From: Asterias rubens | Lineage: Eukaryota > Echinodermata > Asteroidea > Forcipulatida > Asteriidae | Length of the DNA stretch: 64,000 nt | NCBI RefSeq assembly: GCF_902459465.1 | Contig: NC_047064.1 | Coordinates: 2,382,762-2,446,761, forward strand | Reading direction: 5' to 3' | Shown: in pieces, positions 41,268 to 56,200 of the stretch | How positions within the stretch are numbered: position 1 is the first letter of the stretch | How the letters are laid out: every line of letters begins with the position of its first letter | The notes under the pieces: generated by a model | What the model was told of the DNA's origin: nothing | The model's database searches: none | What the model saw: the letters and a program-made list of their open reading frames with translations, nothing else | Position numbers and translations under genes: made by a program

Positions 41268-44200
41268 CTGCAAGGATTGGAGAAAATTGGAAGGAAAATA
41301 ATCAAGAGGTTGGCAACAATGATCAAGTTACAGAAATATAAAAGAGTTGCTTGGACCTAAAGGAAAGTTATACATTTAGTAAAGTAAAGTAATACATTGT
41401 TTGCAAACAAGGCTAAAAGCCACTCTTGGTGAAGGGCTACAGGAAGAAAAATATTCAAGGGGAAAATAACTTAAGGGAGCTGAAGGTAGGAATTGACATT
41501 CCTTTTAAAACAGTCAAGATGTAGGATGGATGGAAACATGCACCAGGCATTGAGTTACAAAGAGACGCAGTACGTGGAATAAAGCTGTTGGAATAGCTCT
41601 TTCTTCTGCATCTCACCAAAGCAAGAGTGTACGGATGAGAAGAAGCAGAAAGTCTGGTTACACGCTCAAACATTCTTTGGCACACTGACTGATGGCACAT
41701 TTACCATTAAAATATCTGTAGAAGAGACAGAGGCTGGATACAGACCTACCTAGGGAAAGAGGATCCCAACCCTCCACCACCAAAAATACACTCCAGCACT
41801 CGCGATCATAATAATACCCATCAGGCAGAGCTAGAGTTAACTTTGAATACTTTGGAATGTCTAACCCTTAAAATAACTTAAAATCATAGACTACTTTTTG
41901 AAATAGTGAAGAAACAAATCTAAAAACAGTATTGCCATTATAACTTGGGAGTCTAATCATCCTTACTCGCAACTGAGAAGCTGAATTGTGAAGGACGCAG
42001 CTACGACGTTGTTGAGTCGCATGAATATAAAGGCAGCTGCATGTTTTGATTTTGTTTACAGAAGGCTGCACTCGTAAACCGGGCCCAATTCCATGGCTCT
42101 GCTTACAACCAAACTTTGCGCCTACGATGACTATTCTTCGCTTACTGTGCAAGCGCTAGCTGTGCAAGTGAAAAAGGACTAGTAATGTTGAGTTTGCACG
42201 CGCACAAGCAAAAACTCCCTGCTAACGAGTGTGAAATACACTTGACGTAAGTGCGGAATTCCATGCTTCCACACGCGCTAATAGACCTTATGCACATGAC
42301 GTCATTTCAGTAGTGCGCCCTCACTTCGAGGTCAAAAGGAGGTTGTTCATTGGCCAATACTGTACGCCGCACGTACAAATCTGTGCGTCTCGATTGTTTC
42401 GTCACCGTTTTACCTCTAAGATGGTGGCCGGACGGCTTCAATGCATAAGGTCTATTCTTTGCTAACAGTAAGCAAAACTGTGAAGGTGGTCCTGATCTTT
42501 GCATAGATTCAGGCATACCACCATTCAACAGTTTGGGTGTTGATTTACCATGATCCTAGTAAACCCCTCAAGAGTTTAATGTAAGATCATGCTCTGAAGG
42601 GATGGAGGAGAAGGGATTACACTTACTTGTTCCATCTTCTTGTCTAATTCATTCATGGCTTCTTGGATGGCGGCTTCTAGTGTACTATTCAACCTACGAC
42701 CCCTGCTGAAAAACCCAATCAGATGGACAAACATTAACATTACAAATACAAACCAGTTAAATTACAATGGTAGTAATCTACATATGTCTGTGACCTGTAA
42801 AATATTGTACGAATAATGAATCTTTATGAGTACAATGGAGAGAATATTTTTATCAGTTAAAAGATGAAACGTCCCATTTAACACAGCTTCGCCATCTTTC
42901 AACTTGAGAAAAATATTCTCTCAATCGCAAGAATACAAAACATTAATTATTTGCTTTGTCAACAAATTGTATAAGATTCAATAAATACTAACATTTATAT
43001 ATGAACCATATTCCTACAGTCATTGCACATGGCACCATACGGTAAGCTCTGTAAACAGGTGAGATTTTAGTGAATTTTGAAAGACTGTATTGTATGTGAT
43101 TGTCTGACATTGTAAGGAAGACTGTTCCAGATCCTGGGGCCACGACAGGAAAGGCCCTGCCATGCACAAGATTGTGTTCTTGCATCGGCTATGAGGATTA
43201 TGTAATGGTTTTAATTATGAATGATGCGTGACCAACAATCCTCAAACCAAATGAAAAGGCATTATTTAAAATGAGATGTCTATCGTCAGCATAGGATTGT
43301 GGTACCTTCTATTGCTCTGTCGGGCACTATGATGAGCTTCAAGCCCCTCAGATAACGTCTTTAATTTCTCTGGCTCCACCTGGGTGCAGCTGTGATCTCC
43401 AAACCATCTCACCCACATCTGGAAAATGAAAAAGGGCAAAAACCATACAAGTATATTTTAAATGCATTACTTTTAAATGAATATCCCATATTTGAGGTTG
43501 AGGTTTCAATGTATATTGGTTTATGATAACACTATGTGTTTATCTACTTGCCAGGTAGATTATGCTCTTTTGAGAACTTGCCTTGCTGTATATTCTACTG
43601 CCATGGAGTAGATTTTTCAGAATTCGAAAGACTTCTCAGTTCTCAAAAAAACCATGTCTAGCTTATTAACTACTAAGTGGGCAGAAGGTGGGAAATCGAC
43701 CAGATATACTACTTTCGCTTGGTGGATCTAGGGGACTTCTCATTATTATCTTCACTGACAGCAGCTTAACTTGGAACTTCGTTATCAACCTACCTTTCCT
43801 TCTTCTCTCCTTGAACGACCTCTGACCTCAGCCTCACTGACGAGCTTTCCTGGCCAAGATGGGTAGCCACGAATGGGTCCCCACACAAGGTCACCGATCT
43901 CCAAGTGACGAGGGAACATTGATGAGGAAAACTCTGAGGAAGGATCTGAAACACACAATTGTAAAATAACAAAACAATGTAAATAAACAATATCTCCTAA
44001 TGAGTTACTTTAAAACTTATTTTGAAGTCAAAATATCTCTAATATAAAGTTGTCTATTATTTCTTTAGCCAATAAATGAGGGCGCTGCTCTGTGGCAACC
44101 ACCCTGTGTAAAAATTATCCTTTTACACAGGGAAGACAAATTTCATGTTTTTTATCATGACAATAAATATTTTAATCTAATCTTAAATTAATCTTAATTG

Positions 44201-47200
44201 TGCTGCAAATAATGTTTAAATAGTAAGTTGAATGACACAGTCTTTGAAATAACCGTATGCACCCACAGCAATTGCTGGTGCCCTGTGCTTTTGCTGTGGT
44301 GCCCTCTGCTTGCAAAGTTCCAACAAAAACTTGCATTTTCCCCATAGAAGTGCCCCTTATCAGAGGAAAATTGCTGTGCCCCTTCACGAGGGAAGTTCAA
44401 GGCCTGATGACCAACATGCAAAGATTTGAGAATCTTTTGTCTGCGGCGCTGTTTCAATTCATGCACCAATCCTGTTTTTAGAAAAATGTTGTGTCATACC
44501 TTTTTCACTTTGACATCCAAAACACTTTTAATAGCCAACAATAAGCCATTTTTAGATATGATGAACACAATACTATGACACTATTTGGTTTAGTTAAATT
44601 TGTCTGTAGACACCCAAACCACACAGTGCAAACCTAAAATGTCCACCATTTCTCAAAAAGGCTAATGTGCTTACCTGTTCGAACATTGCCACGTAGTACT
44701 CTTGTAGGTGCCTCCGTGGTCAGGCGTTCCTTCTTGAACCCCGCCTCCTTGGCAGACATCATGCTCTTTGGTGTTTCCCCAATAGTCCTCTTTAAGATTG
44801 GCTCTCTCCTGACTGTACAGATCTCCTGCACTGATGGCTCCTCCACCAGAGGCGTGTTCTCTCTATTCTCCTGTTCGTCATCCAACCCCGACTGTCTACC
44901 TACACCAGCAACGTCGTCTTGGTTCAAGTGATCTGATGTCTGCCCTGCTAGAGAACCCACAGGAATATCATCCAAGCGCTGCGGTTCGACCAGCCCATTT
45001 GGTAAGCCGCTTTCTTTGTTTGAAGCTGGCTCAAATGGACTGGATCTGTCTTTGAAAGGCTCAAGGGAGTTTTCGATAAGAGAATCAGATGCTTCGGCCA
45101 TTTCACAGTGATTGAAGACTTCAGATGAAGAATCTCTTTCAATAGTGTCGAGACTTGATGGTCCGTTCGATGCACTTGGAGTTATTAAATCATCAAAAGA
45201 CAACAGTTCTGATGTTGACTGGGTCGATATATCATCAGTCCCAAGTTCTTGGCTAGAATGAGTTGTTGGAGACAGTGGGCAGTCATCGCCAACTGCAGGC
45301 GATGGGCTACTTCTGTGAGCACCAGAATCACTCTCAGTGCTCGATAAATCAACTTGAATAGTTTCAAGAGGTTCGACCTCAGGTTTATCAATAGACTCCA
45401 ATTTAGACTCCAATTCGACGTCAACTTCCTCGATGGATTTTTCTGGAGCCATTTCAGAATCTTCCTGCAAATCCGAGAGTAAAACATCAGCTGCTGTGTT
45501 TGACAAAGCTGGCGTACTTTTACTTTGAAATTCTGAATCAGCAGACGACATCCCACTCTCAAAATTACCCATGTCTTCATATGGCAAGCTCTCAGTGGAT
45601 CTGTTGTTGTTTACATTATCCTCTCTTATGTTGTGATTTGTACGGAACACATTTTCGGAAACAGCTTCATCGACTTTCAACAACTCATTTTGATCCATCG
45701 CTTGAACATAAACCATACTGACTTGAACTGGTTCTTGTTCCTTTTCCAGCGGTTCATCTATTTTCTCTGCTTGAGGGCTCAGAGTAGATTGTCCACCCGT
45801 GTCAAAAACTTTTCTCTCTGGTTCCGTGTTGTCTAATTCTGAGAAACTCTGCTCCACAGATTCACAGCAACCCAAGCTATCTTGTATGTTAGGTTCATCA
45901 TGCCCTGATGAGCTGTCTCGTTCAGTTTCCTCCAAGTGATCTTGAGCAACCGTCTCGGTATTTTCTGCAGACTCTTCTACAGCTGCATCATGTAGCACCA
46001 CGTGACTTTGCTGATCTTGTCCTAACCCAGATGTGTCCTCATCATTTTGTGACTCAATATCTACAGATGTGTCTTCCCCCTTTACTTCATGGTTCTCAAC
46101 AAGGTGCGACTCTAACACAGTTGCTTCATCCAGATCGTTACCTTTAACGGTTTCAAGCAAAGGGACTTGATCTAAATGTGTACTATCAGCTGGTTCAACT
46201 TCATCACCTTGTTCGCTCTGTTCACCTTCTTGACCAACTGGATTACTTTCATCGTTTTCCAGGAATGGATTTGTGTCATCTTCCACTGGTGCATTGCTCT
46301 CAGTTTCCTCTGGTTGATCATCAGTAACAAGATTTTGTTTGCCAAGTTCACTTACTGTTAAATGATCTCGAGTTACTGGTCCACTGTCTTGTTTCATAGA
46401 GTTACTGATTGTAGATTCGCTGTCCAACCGGACTGGCTGATCCGCATGTAATGATTCACCTTCGTCCATTGGTTCAATGTTGTAGTCTTCTGGACACTGA
46501 TGGCTGTCATCTCTCAAGTTCTCGCTCACAGCCTGTTCTCTATCCATTGGTTGCACTGAGGTTTTCACTTCTCCGCTTTGTTCAAGGTTCTGGGTGAGAT
46601 TTGATTGTTCACGACTCGTTATGCAATCGTGGGTCATATGTTCAGAGTCTACAGGTTGATCAGTCTCCAATGAATCATGGTCCATGAACTCATCTTCTGA
46701 CTTTGAATTACCCTCTAACACTTGATCTACTGTCAATACTTTATCGTTACTTGTAGATGGATCATAGCCTTCATCTTGCGTCATTGGTTCACTTTTTGAT
46801 GCCTGGTCTTGTAGAAAAGGTTCACATTCCATCGTTGGAGCCGACATCACTGCTTCAGATTCAAATGAATGATCCTTTTCCAAAGGTTCACTTTCCGTTG
46901 CTCGATCTTGATGAAATGGTTCACAATCCATTACTAGATCCTGCTTCACTGGTTCACACTCCATCGCTTGATCAAGCTTCACTGGTTCACACCTCGATGA
47001 CTCATCGGGATTCACTGGTTCACACTCCGGAACTTGATCCTGCTTCACTGGTAAACAGTCTGATGATTGATCCGGATTCCCCGAGTCACAGTGTAATGAT
47101 TCGTCCTGCTTCACTGGTTCACATTCTGGTAATTGATCCAGCTTTACTGGTGCACACTCCACTGATTGATCCTGCTTCACTGGTTCACACTTCAAAGGGT

Positions 47201-50200
47201 TGTCCTGCTTCACTTGTTCACAGTCTGATGATTGATCCTCCTTCACTGGTGCACGGTCTGAGGATTGATCCTGCTTCACTGGTACACATTTCAATGATTC
47301 ATCCTGCTGAACTGGTGCACAGTCCACTGATTGATCCTCCTTCACTGGTTCGCACTCAGATGATTCAACCTGATTCACTAGTTCACACTCCGATAAATGA
47401 TCTGGATGAACTGGTTCACAGTGTGATGATTGATTTAGCTTCACTTGTTCGCACTCTAATGATTGATCCTGCTTTAGTGATTCATAGCCCAATGATTGAT
47501 TCTGCATCTCGGATTTAGACTCAAATCGTTCTTTCACTGGTTCACACTCCACTGACTGATCCTCATTCTCTGGTTCACAACTCGATGAGGGACTCTGTTT
47601 CTCTGGTTCACACTCCGACGATTGTTCCTCCTTCACTGGTTCACACTCCGGCGATTGTTCCTGTTTCACTGGTTCACAGTCCATTGCTTGATCCTTTTTC
47701 ACCGGTTCAAGTTCCGATGGTTGCTTTTGTTTTACTGGTTCACAATCCAAAGATTCGCCCTGTTCTACTGGTTCACATTTTGATGGTCCATCCAACTTGA
47801 CTGATTCACAATCCATTGATTGATCCTCCTCAACCAGTTGTTTGTCTATCGTTTCATTCCCTGGTTCACTGTCCATCGTTTCACCTTCCGTCATTGATTG
47901 AATGTCTTTTGATTGGTATTGCTCGGCTGGTTCACTCTCAATCGGTATAGTGTGTGTAGCTGTTTCACTGATCTTTTGGGTTTGCTGTTGATCTTTATCA
48001 GTTTTTCCTATAACAGAACCCATTGCCTGATCCTCCATGACTGTTACCTCAGTGTCACTACCCTCTGAAGACTTGGGTTCTGTATGCTCTATAAGGCCGC
48101 CTGTTTCATCACTGCATTCCCCTAATGCTATGACAAGTACTGTATCTTCCTGATCACTGGCATGATCATTCTCATGCTGGGACGCACTGTCTTCTCCCGA
48201 ACACCAAGCATCAAGATCCCGCTGTACTTCAGCATCTGGTATCTCAGCTGTGGAAATGTTTAACGACAGATTACCTGAACTCATGTGGCTGTCTTCACCA
48301 TGTAATGAACCCATATCGCTGCATGAACCAAATACTTCAGGAACTGTTTCAGGGGAAATTCTTGGCTCTTCAGTGGATTTTGGGACTGTATCCTTTAAAG
48401 ATTGTTGAGGATCTTCTTCTTTACTGTCAGGATCTATAACAACAAGGGAGGATTTTTGCTGCTCAGTACAACTGTCTGATGTGCAATCGTGATCCACTTG
48501 TTCACTTGTGGATGTATCAAGAGGTGTGGAACTCGTATTTGGTATTGCTTCATATGCAGTGAGTCTCTGTTCCTGTGATTTGCTGATTGCTTCCTCTGAA
48601 AGTCTTTTTGTCTGATATGAGACTTCAAACTCGTCAGTGTCCTCTTCGAATTCCAAATGAAGCTGACCTTCACCTGAATCTGTTACAGTACCATCTTCAT
48701 TTTGGACAATCTCTGAACTCTTCTGATCATCAGCACATATATTTGGTGATTGCAGGGTATCAGTTGATGCTGCAAGACTGAGAGTTTCTGTTGGTGTCTG
48801 TTGACTGTCGCTTAGTTCTACTAAGGGTTGGTTTGATAATGTTTCTAATCCAGCACTCTCACAAGCTACCAGTTCATGTTCCACTGATGGGAAGACAGTT
48901 TGTTCAGGCACAGTGTTACAGACTTGGCGATCACCAACTATTTCATCACAAGGAGATCTGATGCTTTGCACTTCTCTTAACTCTAAGACCGGAGAACAAC
49001 TCTCTGATTCCAAAGTAGCTCCATCCTCGGATTTGGTGTCCATTGGAGTTATTGACATTTCTAGCACTGACTTTTCCTCAATCACAGTCATCCCTTCCCT
49101 ATCTTTGTTATCCAGATAATTTGGGTTTGAAGAGCCAAGGTCTAACAAAGTGATTGCTGCATCCTTAGTTTCATCACTCTCTGCAAATTGAGATCCAGAT
49201 TTGAAAGTTGTTTGCAAGTACTCTTTAGGAGTTTCTCTTTCATGCCCTGCCCCAGCATTCAGTTCTGTGTTTGGTGAGGAAATCTCTGATTTGTGTAGCT
49301 CCGATGGATCAGACAATTCAGCTGATACTTTCTTAACATTTATGACGTTAGAGACTTCTGAAGTTTCTGAGGTAGGGATAGTTTCCTTTACAAGGGTCTT
49401 TTTTGAGTCGGATCCCTTCCCTTGGTCTGTGCTTCCCTGCTGCGCTCTTGTGCCTTCTTTAATGATGACCTTCATTCCACCGCTTGCAGAATCCAGAACA
49501 GCCTCAAAGATTGCTTCAACCTGTCCAGATTCACTGTTGTGTTTCTTTAATGACCTTGTCATTGCTAGTATGTCTTTCACTTTCTTCACTCCACCTACTT
49601 TAGAAGCTGCCTTCACCCAGTAAGCAGCATCCTTTGGCTCTTCGTCATCAAGGTCCACAACAGGGGTACCACCTGTTGATGAGCCTCCTGTACTCTTCAA
49701 AACCTTTGTAGTTTTTCTGCGCTGTGATGATGTTCCGGATTTGTGAGTAGCAGACCCATGTTGGTGAGTTTTAGTCAAATTTACCACATCTGGGAATTGT
49801 TTCATTGGCATGGATGGTTCTCCGTGGCACACTTGTTTCATACCAGGATGGTGAAAGTTACCCGGAGGTATTCCCAACTGCTGGAGATGTTGCTGTTGTT
49901 GCTGCTGTAGCATTGATTGTAAAATGTTACTATTACACATATTTGCACCCTGTTGGATCTTAGGATCTATCTGTTCTACCGGTGTATCCAGTCTGAAAGG
50001 CCTTGGCATTCCACGCGGGTGTTGCATTACATTCATCTTAGGATGCACGAATTGTGGATTGATAAAGCGATTTGGAAACTGATGTGTCTGGGCATAGTTG
50101 GGATGCTGTTGCATACCTGGCATCCTGGGAAAAGGGCCACCACCCATGGCAATGTGTTGGAGCTCCTGTAGACCTCTTGACCTAATGTGGGGAAGTCCCA

Positions 50201-53200
50201 TCTGTGGATCTGTTGGGAATTGCTCAATTTGTGAAACATTTCCGGTACCGTGTTGTTGATTTGCTCTGATCATGGCTGCGCACCATTCCTGCTGCTTTTT
50301 TAACCTGGCTAACTCATCCACTGATTGATGCTCACCCAGGTTTGTTGATTTTCCGGTCGAACACACAACATTGTATGAGCCTGTTACCTTGGTCGACTCA
50401 TACTGGTGCATTAGGAAAAGTCTGTCCGTGTTCATCTCAGGCACTTTGTGAGTTGATAAAGCAACTTCTGATTGTATTGTCTCAGATTCAACAGAGGCAC
50501 GTCCATGTGAGCTGTCACTACTGTGTAATCGCGGTCTCTTGGTCCAGCCATCGATGGCATCCTCAATGCTCTTTGTGTTTATTCTCTTTCGCTCAGGAGA
50601 AAAAGTTGCGCCTTCTGGAAAGGGAACTACGTTCGCTACGTGAGGCTGGTCTTCTAAATTGAGTACAGCATTCTCCAGGCACTGTATTGGGGACTCACTG
50701 ATATTCTCAACGGCAGATGTGCTACCTTCACTGCTGGTCTCAGTTGCCACAGCAGCGTCAGAGAGTTTTAATGATTCCACACTTTGCTTTCTCTTTGCGC
50801 TTATCTGTGAAGGTGCTATTTCATGTTTCGAGCTGTCCGGTGTTACGTTAGGCGTGTTGTCGTTAAATAAGCCCATACCAGACATCAGGTCGCCTGCATG
50901 ATGGGGTGCAGGACTTTCAGGAGGTTGAGATTGCTTTGCTGATTGGGCTTTAGCTGCAGCTGAAAGTAGACTACTTGCTGGGAAGGCACTTCCTTCAAGT
51001 GACTGGTTAAATATTTCTTGCAGTGATATATTACCAACTGGAAGTTTTGGATCTGTTTTTGTGTTGTGCATAGAGCTGGACTTGATGCTATAAGTCGGGT
51101 TGCTGTCTTTTGGGGTGACTGAGGTGCTCATTTTATCTGCTTTAGATTTGTCCACAGGTTTTGTTGACTCAATTGGTGCAGCTTCTTCCGAGTCCTGGCC
51201 AGGTACAACAAGGCTCTTTTTCGACCGGTCTTGCATATAGAAGGCCACATCATTTCTATTGGCAAACAAGGCTGGATTATTGCTCATATTAGCAGCAGTC
51301 GAGGAAGCCCTGTTTTGATTATGGTACATGTTGCTGAGTAATGGAATCACGCTCGGAGAACATCCATCCAGGTGCATGCCGACCATATTCTGTCCGTCCA
51401 CAACAGGCCCATGTACCTCCCCATGAAAGGGGAATGAGAAGGAACCATGGTTATGGAGTGTTTGCATTTCATTTGGACTGACGGTAAGTTCACCGCTTGA
51501 TCCGCTTCTTTTTCTCGACCTTGAAACAGTGTTGTGTGGACTTGCAGCAGTAGGTGTGTTCTGTGGTGCTACCTCAGCACCTCGGGTAAACGGTATGTTC
51601 GGACAGCGAAGGGTTGGGCTCGAGTGTAGCACCCTTCCGTCCCAATGTTCAACAGAGCACTGATCAATAGGCGAATGGAGAGATTCCTGGCTTCCCCTGC
51701 GTGGGGATGCCTGGCGTGTAAGCTGCTGGTGGTGAAGCAGAAGCTGCTGCTGCTGGTGCTGCTGCATAAGCTCCTGATGCTGCATGTGCAAGAAGCGCAT
51801 CTGAGCCTGTCTCTGATGTGACTCGAGGCTGTGCTGCTGCTGATGCAAGCGATGATCATAAGGGATGGATTCCATTGAAGGCATATGTTTGGTGATGTTT
51901 TGCGGATGGTGCTGGTGCCTGCCTTGTTGTAGTGCTAAGATCTGCGACACTGAAAGGTTGGGATACTGAAAATCACCGCCAGTCTCGGGTTTCGACTTTG
52001 ACCTTGCCCTCTTCACTCCTGCTGCATAAAAAACAACACAGTAGGAATTTTAGAACAGACCTAGTAAAAGTTACACATCCAATATTCTGTTGACTACTCC
52101 TTGGAATTTTCACTTTTTAGAAAAAAGAAAAGAAAAAAAATTCATTCAAAAGCATTGTGAACAAATCTAAAGCATACAGTATATACCTTTAAGATTATTT
52201 GACAAAACATTTTAATGTACAACCGCACTTTCAACAACCTGAATTGGGTCATTTTGAGATCATGACATATTGTGTTTAGTAAAAAAAGTTTAGTGTTGAA
52301 ATGTTTTTCATGACTGCCTAAGGAAAAAACCCCACACCCAAACACAACAACTTTAGACTTGTTAGGATCACACTAAGTTGGCATTCCATACATATCTCTT
52401 TTCTCTTGCTTGGCTTTATCGACAAGTCTTTACAGTGCAAATTGGTTTTTTTACAATTGAATAGTATGAAATCTGTTAAATCTGTTAAAGTTGATGACAA
52501 TTAGCATTTTTTGATTCATGTTTTTAATGCCCAGGCTACAACTGTAGCAATTTATTATTGCATGGTTTAATAGTGTAACCTTCTTTTGCGATTTTTAATG
52601 ATACTTTGTTTTTAATTATTCATAAAAAATAAAGAAAATTAATAACCAATTTTGTTTATAAATAACCCACTAATTTGTTTTTTTAATTTATTTGCTTTAT
52701 TTTATTTTCCTTATTTTAATATAGTGGAGGGGAAGAGAGACAGGCAACAAGAGAGTGTGATAAATCTTGTCTCTATTAGTTAAAAGGAAGGTACATATTT
52801 GGTAATGAAAGCACACAAATTCGTCCAACAAGGGTGTTTTTTCTTTCATCATTTTCTCGCAACTTCGATGACCAATTGAGCTCAAATTTTCACAGGGTTT
52901 TATGCTTATGTTGGGATACACCAAGTGAGAAGACTGGTCTTTGACAATTACCAAATGTGTTCAGTGCCTAATGAAACTTAAAAAAAATTCAACTTGGAGA
53001 CTAATACACATGTATACATGTGCATTATGCATAAACAAATACTAAACTGTACTCATTGCCATAAAATTACAATACAATACTAGTAAACAGGTATCAAAGT
53101 CAAACATCAAAATATCTGATACCGACCTTTGCTTCTCCCAGGCGCTGCCAAGCCTCCCCCAGGCGGACCGATGTTTGTCAGGCTCTCCTCGTTCCCCTGA

Positions 53201-56200
53201 AGCCCCGCTGCCATGGCAACTAACTTATGTCTATGCTTGCAGAGAGTCTGGAGATGACTCCGCTGAAGGATGTCAGATGGTAGCTTGGGTCTTGCCGGCA
53301 CCCTAGGGTTGAAGTTGAACACTCTATCGATGATCAGCGGACATTCTAATCCACATTTGCAAGTGCCTTCTGCAAGGAGGTATCGCTGAAGCTCATCGGC
53401 ACAATGCAGAAGGTGGCCACTTGGACTGAGGGATATAGTATAGGAAACATATGTTGAATTTAAACACTGATGCATGGTGTAGATTAGATTTAAGCCTTTA
53501 TAATGCAAAAAAAGCATCATTCGAGTGGACTCTACAAAAAAAAAAACCCATGTCTTATTTGGAAGAGCAAACAAATGCGGAATTGTCTGGTGAAATTTCC
53601 TTAAAATCAAACTGACCATAGAACAATTTTACATTAAATTATTTGAAAGGAAAACAACACAAATAAAATTTCCTTATTTCCAACCACATTACATTTACTA
53701 CCGTACAATATATATTTAACTGTACGCACAGTATGTACAATTATTAATCAGGTTCATTTAGGAAAACTTGAAAGATTTTGTTTGCGTCCCAATTAACTTT
53801 ATACATCGATTTTTGAAAGCTTTAAAACAAAATTGGGAAAAAAAGACAAAAACCAACCAAGGCAAACCCCTCTTAGTCTCCATACACTCCTTATAAAGCA
53901 TACATGTGCTTACTCTGTTACAAGTGCATTCATTCCTGCTACGACCTGACGACTGTGAGCACGCATCCAACAAAGTGAATTCAGATTTAACATTCATACT
54001 TTGTCAAAATATAAAAACCATAGGCCTACGCTTGGAAAAACATTTGCGTTTGTTTGATTGTAAGTAGGATTTGAAACTTTGCATGGTGGAAATACGATAT
54101 AGAAAGGTTTGCGGAACACCATCAGTCATGTCAGTATGCTCTGATCGTCTTCTGGGACAATCAGAGCATACTGATCGAAACGTCGAGTTGAAACCAGCGG
54201 TTCTTTTCAGAACTACCCCAACTCATTAGAGATAGTCATTACTTGGTATTACCGCAAACCTTTCTATATTGTTTAATTGTGTTCATACTTTCATGCGTTG
54301 TACATGTATGTCTTTTCATAATTGATAGTTTTGTCTTTCTTTCCAATCTATACCCCAGATTTTCCCATTTTCCTACCATGAAGTCACTGCCCTCTATACA
54401 CCGCTGTATTCTTTCAAGGGCATGGTTTTCATTCTCTTATCGAATTTGCCATAATGCAAAAATGTTAAAATATTTCAATTTGTCCGACTACATGTACGAA
54501 ACTTCCGTTTAACGAACTCAAGTGTCAAACACGTAAACAATGGTTCCTTATTTTAGTTGATCTGTATTATATTTTCAAACTCAAATCTTTAATTTGGTAT
54601 TAGGGAAACAAATCAACTGTGCAAATCAATTGACAGATAATGTTATTCACTACAAAATAAATAAAACGTGTTATACATGAAAGTGATCACAATGAAATTT
54701 ATCAAAGGATTTCTAGGCACATTGGAAAACCTTGTGACTTTCCTGCTGCTTTGAAAGAACTACACATGACGCAAAATTACACAATGTAAAGGTACTTAAA
54801 GGAACACGTTGCCTTGGATCGGACGAGTTGGTCTATAAAAAGCGTTTTGTAACCGTTTTCTATAAAATGCATATGGTTGGAAAGATGTTGTAAAAGTAGA
54901 ATACAATGATCCACACAAATTTGCCTCGAAATTGCATGGTTTTCCTTTTACTTTGCGAACTAACACGGTCGGCCATTTATGGGAGTCAAAAGTTTGACTC
55001 TCATAAATGGCCGAAGTTTGACTCCCATAAATGGCCGACTGTGTTAGTCGACGAGGTAAAAGGAAAACCACGCAATTTCGAGTGATACTTGTGTGGATCA
55101 ATATATTCTACTTTTAAAATATCTTTCTAAATGCATTTTATACCAAACGGTTACAAACGTTTTTCAAAGACTAACTCGACCGATCCAAGGCAACGTGTTC
55201 CTTTAAAATAATGTGCGAGTGCTAAATGGTTAAAGCTAGGCTGACAGAATATCAATGTTTTTACAGCTAATTTATGTCAACAATGGTACATGAAATGTTA
55301 AAAGAGTTTTATAAACTGTGTGTACTGTAGTGCTTCCTCATAATACATCTAGCCTATAAATACACAAAACCAGGCCTGATTCTTTGTTCTAGAAAGTGCA
55401 AGGGCACCAATGCCTTTTTTTCTGTGAGGAAATTGTAAATTTTAGTTTAAACGTTACAAGGAGCACCAAGGCAGAAACCAGGGGCAGTGGAGGCAATTGC
55501 CCGGTGTTTTCAATAAACATCAGGTCTACAAAACACTGAGATGTTATTCTCACCTTACGTAGACGACCGAGCCATCTCCCCATATAGTACGATTCCATCC
55601 CATAGGTACAGTGGTATACCCCAAGCCTTGGTTCCCAGCGGCAGCCATTGCAGCATTCATGTAGCCTTGCCCTTCTTGGTTCATGACGCTTTGCCCTTGA
55701 TGGTTGCCAGGAACATTTTTGCGGTTTGCAGCATTCATTTGAGGTTGTTCAGGTTGATCGTATGAGGAATGGTGGTTCTACATGCGTAGGATGCTCAGAG
55801 CCATCAGTGCAACTGCTGGGTGAAGAAATTACCCAAACTTATGAGCAATAATGTCTACTGCATAATAATTAAAATTCCATCAGACTCTTTCAAGAACAGA
55901 GTGGTGATAAGGTTAAAAATTTATTCAGACAAAGAGGCAATTTTGAACGGCTGTGGTTAAATAATAAATTTTAGTAGTGGAAACTTATCAACTCACAACA
56001 ACTGGGTTTTTACCCCACTAAAAATGTTAAGAGCAAACCTTGATCAGGCCTGACACAAAGTTACGCAGATCCAGGAAATGAACTGATGTATTTTTGAGTG
56101 TCACTGTATGTTGAAGATAGAAGTCATAACAAATCATGAAGCGCAGTATGCTGTGTTCATGTAATTACATGCATTCACATTTGTATATATATAATGTACA

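Noticed and set aside
46757..47518. 253-codon plus-strand open frame with serial SLVHTP-like repeats
   Set aside because: It is the exact antisense of the 33-nt coding array in MBD5/6. The minus frame is conserved, has splice and domain support at both sides, and the antisense lacks any homologue I recognise.
53107..53619. 170-codon minus-strand frame
   Set aside because: Only 53127-53425 is MBD5/6 exon 3. The N-terminal part is read-through of the upstream intron before the CCCTCAG acceptor.
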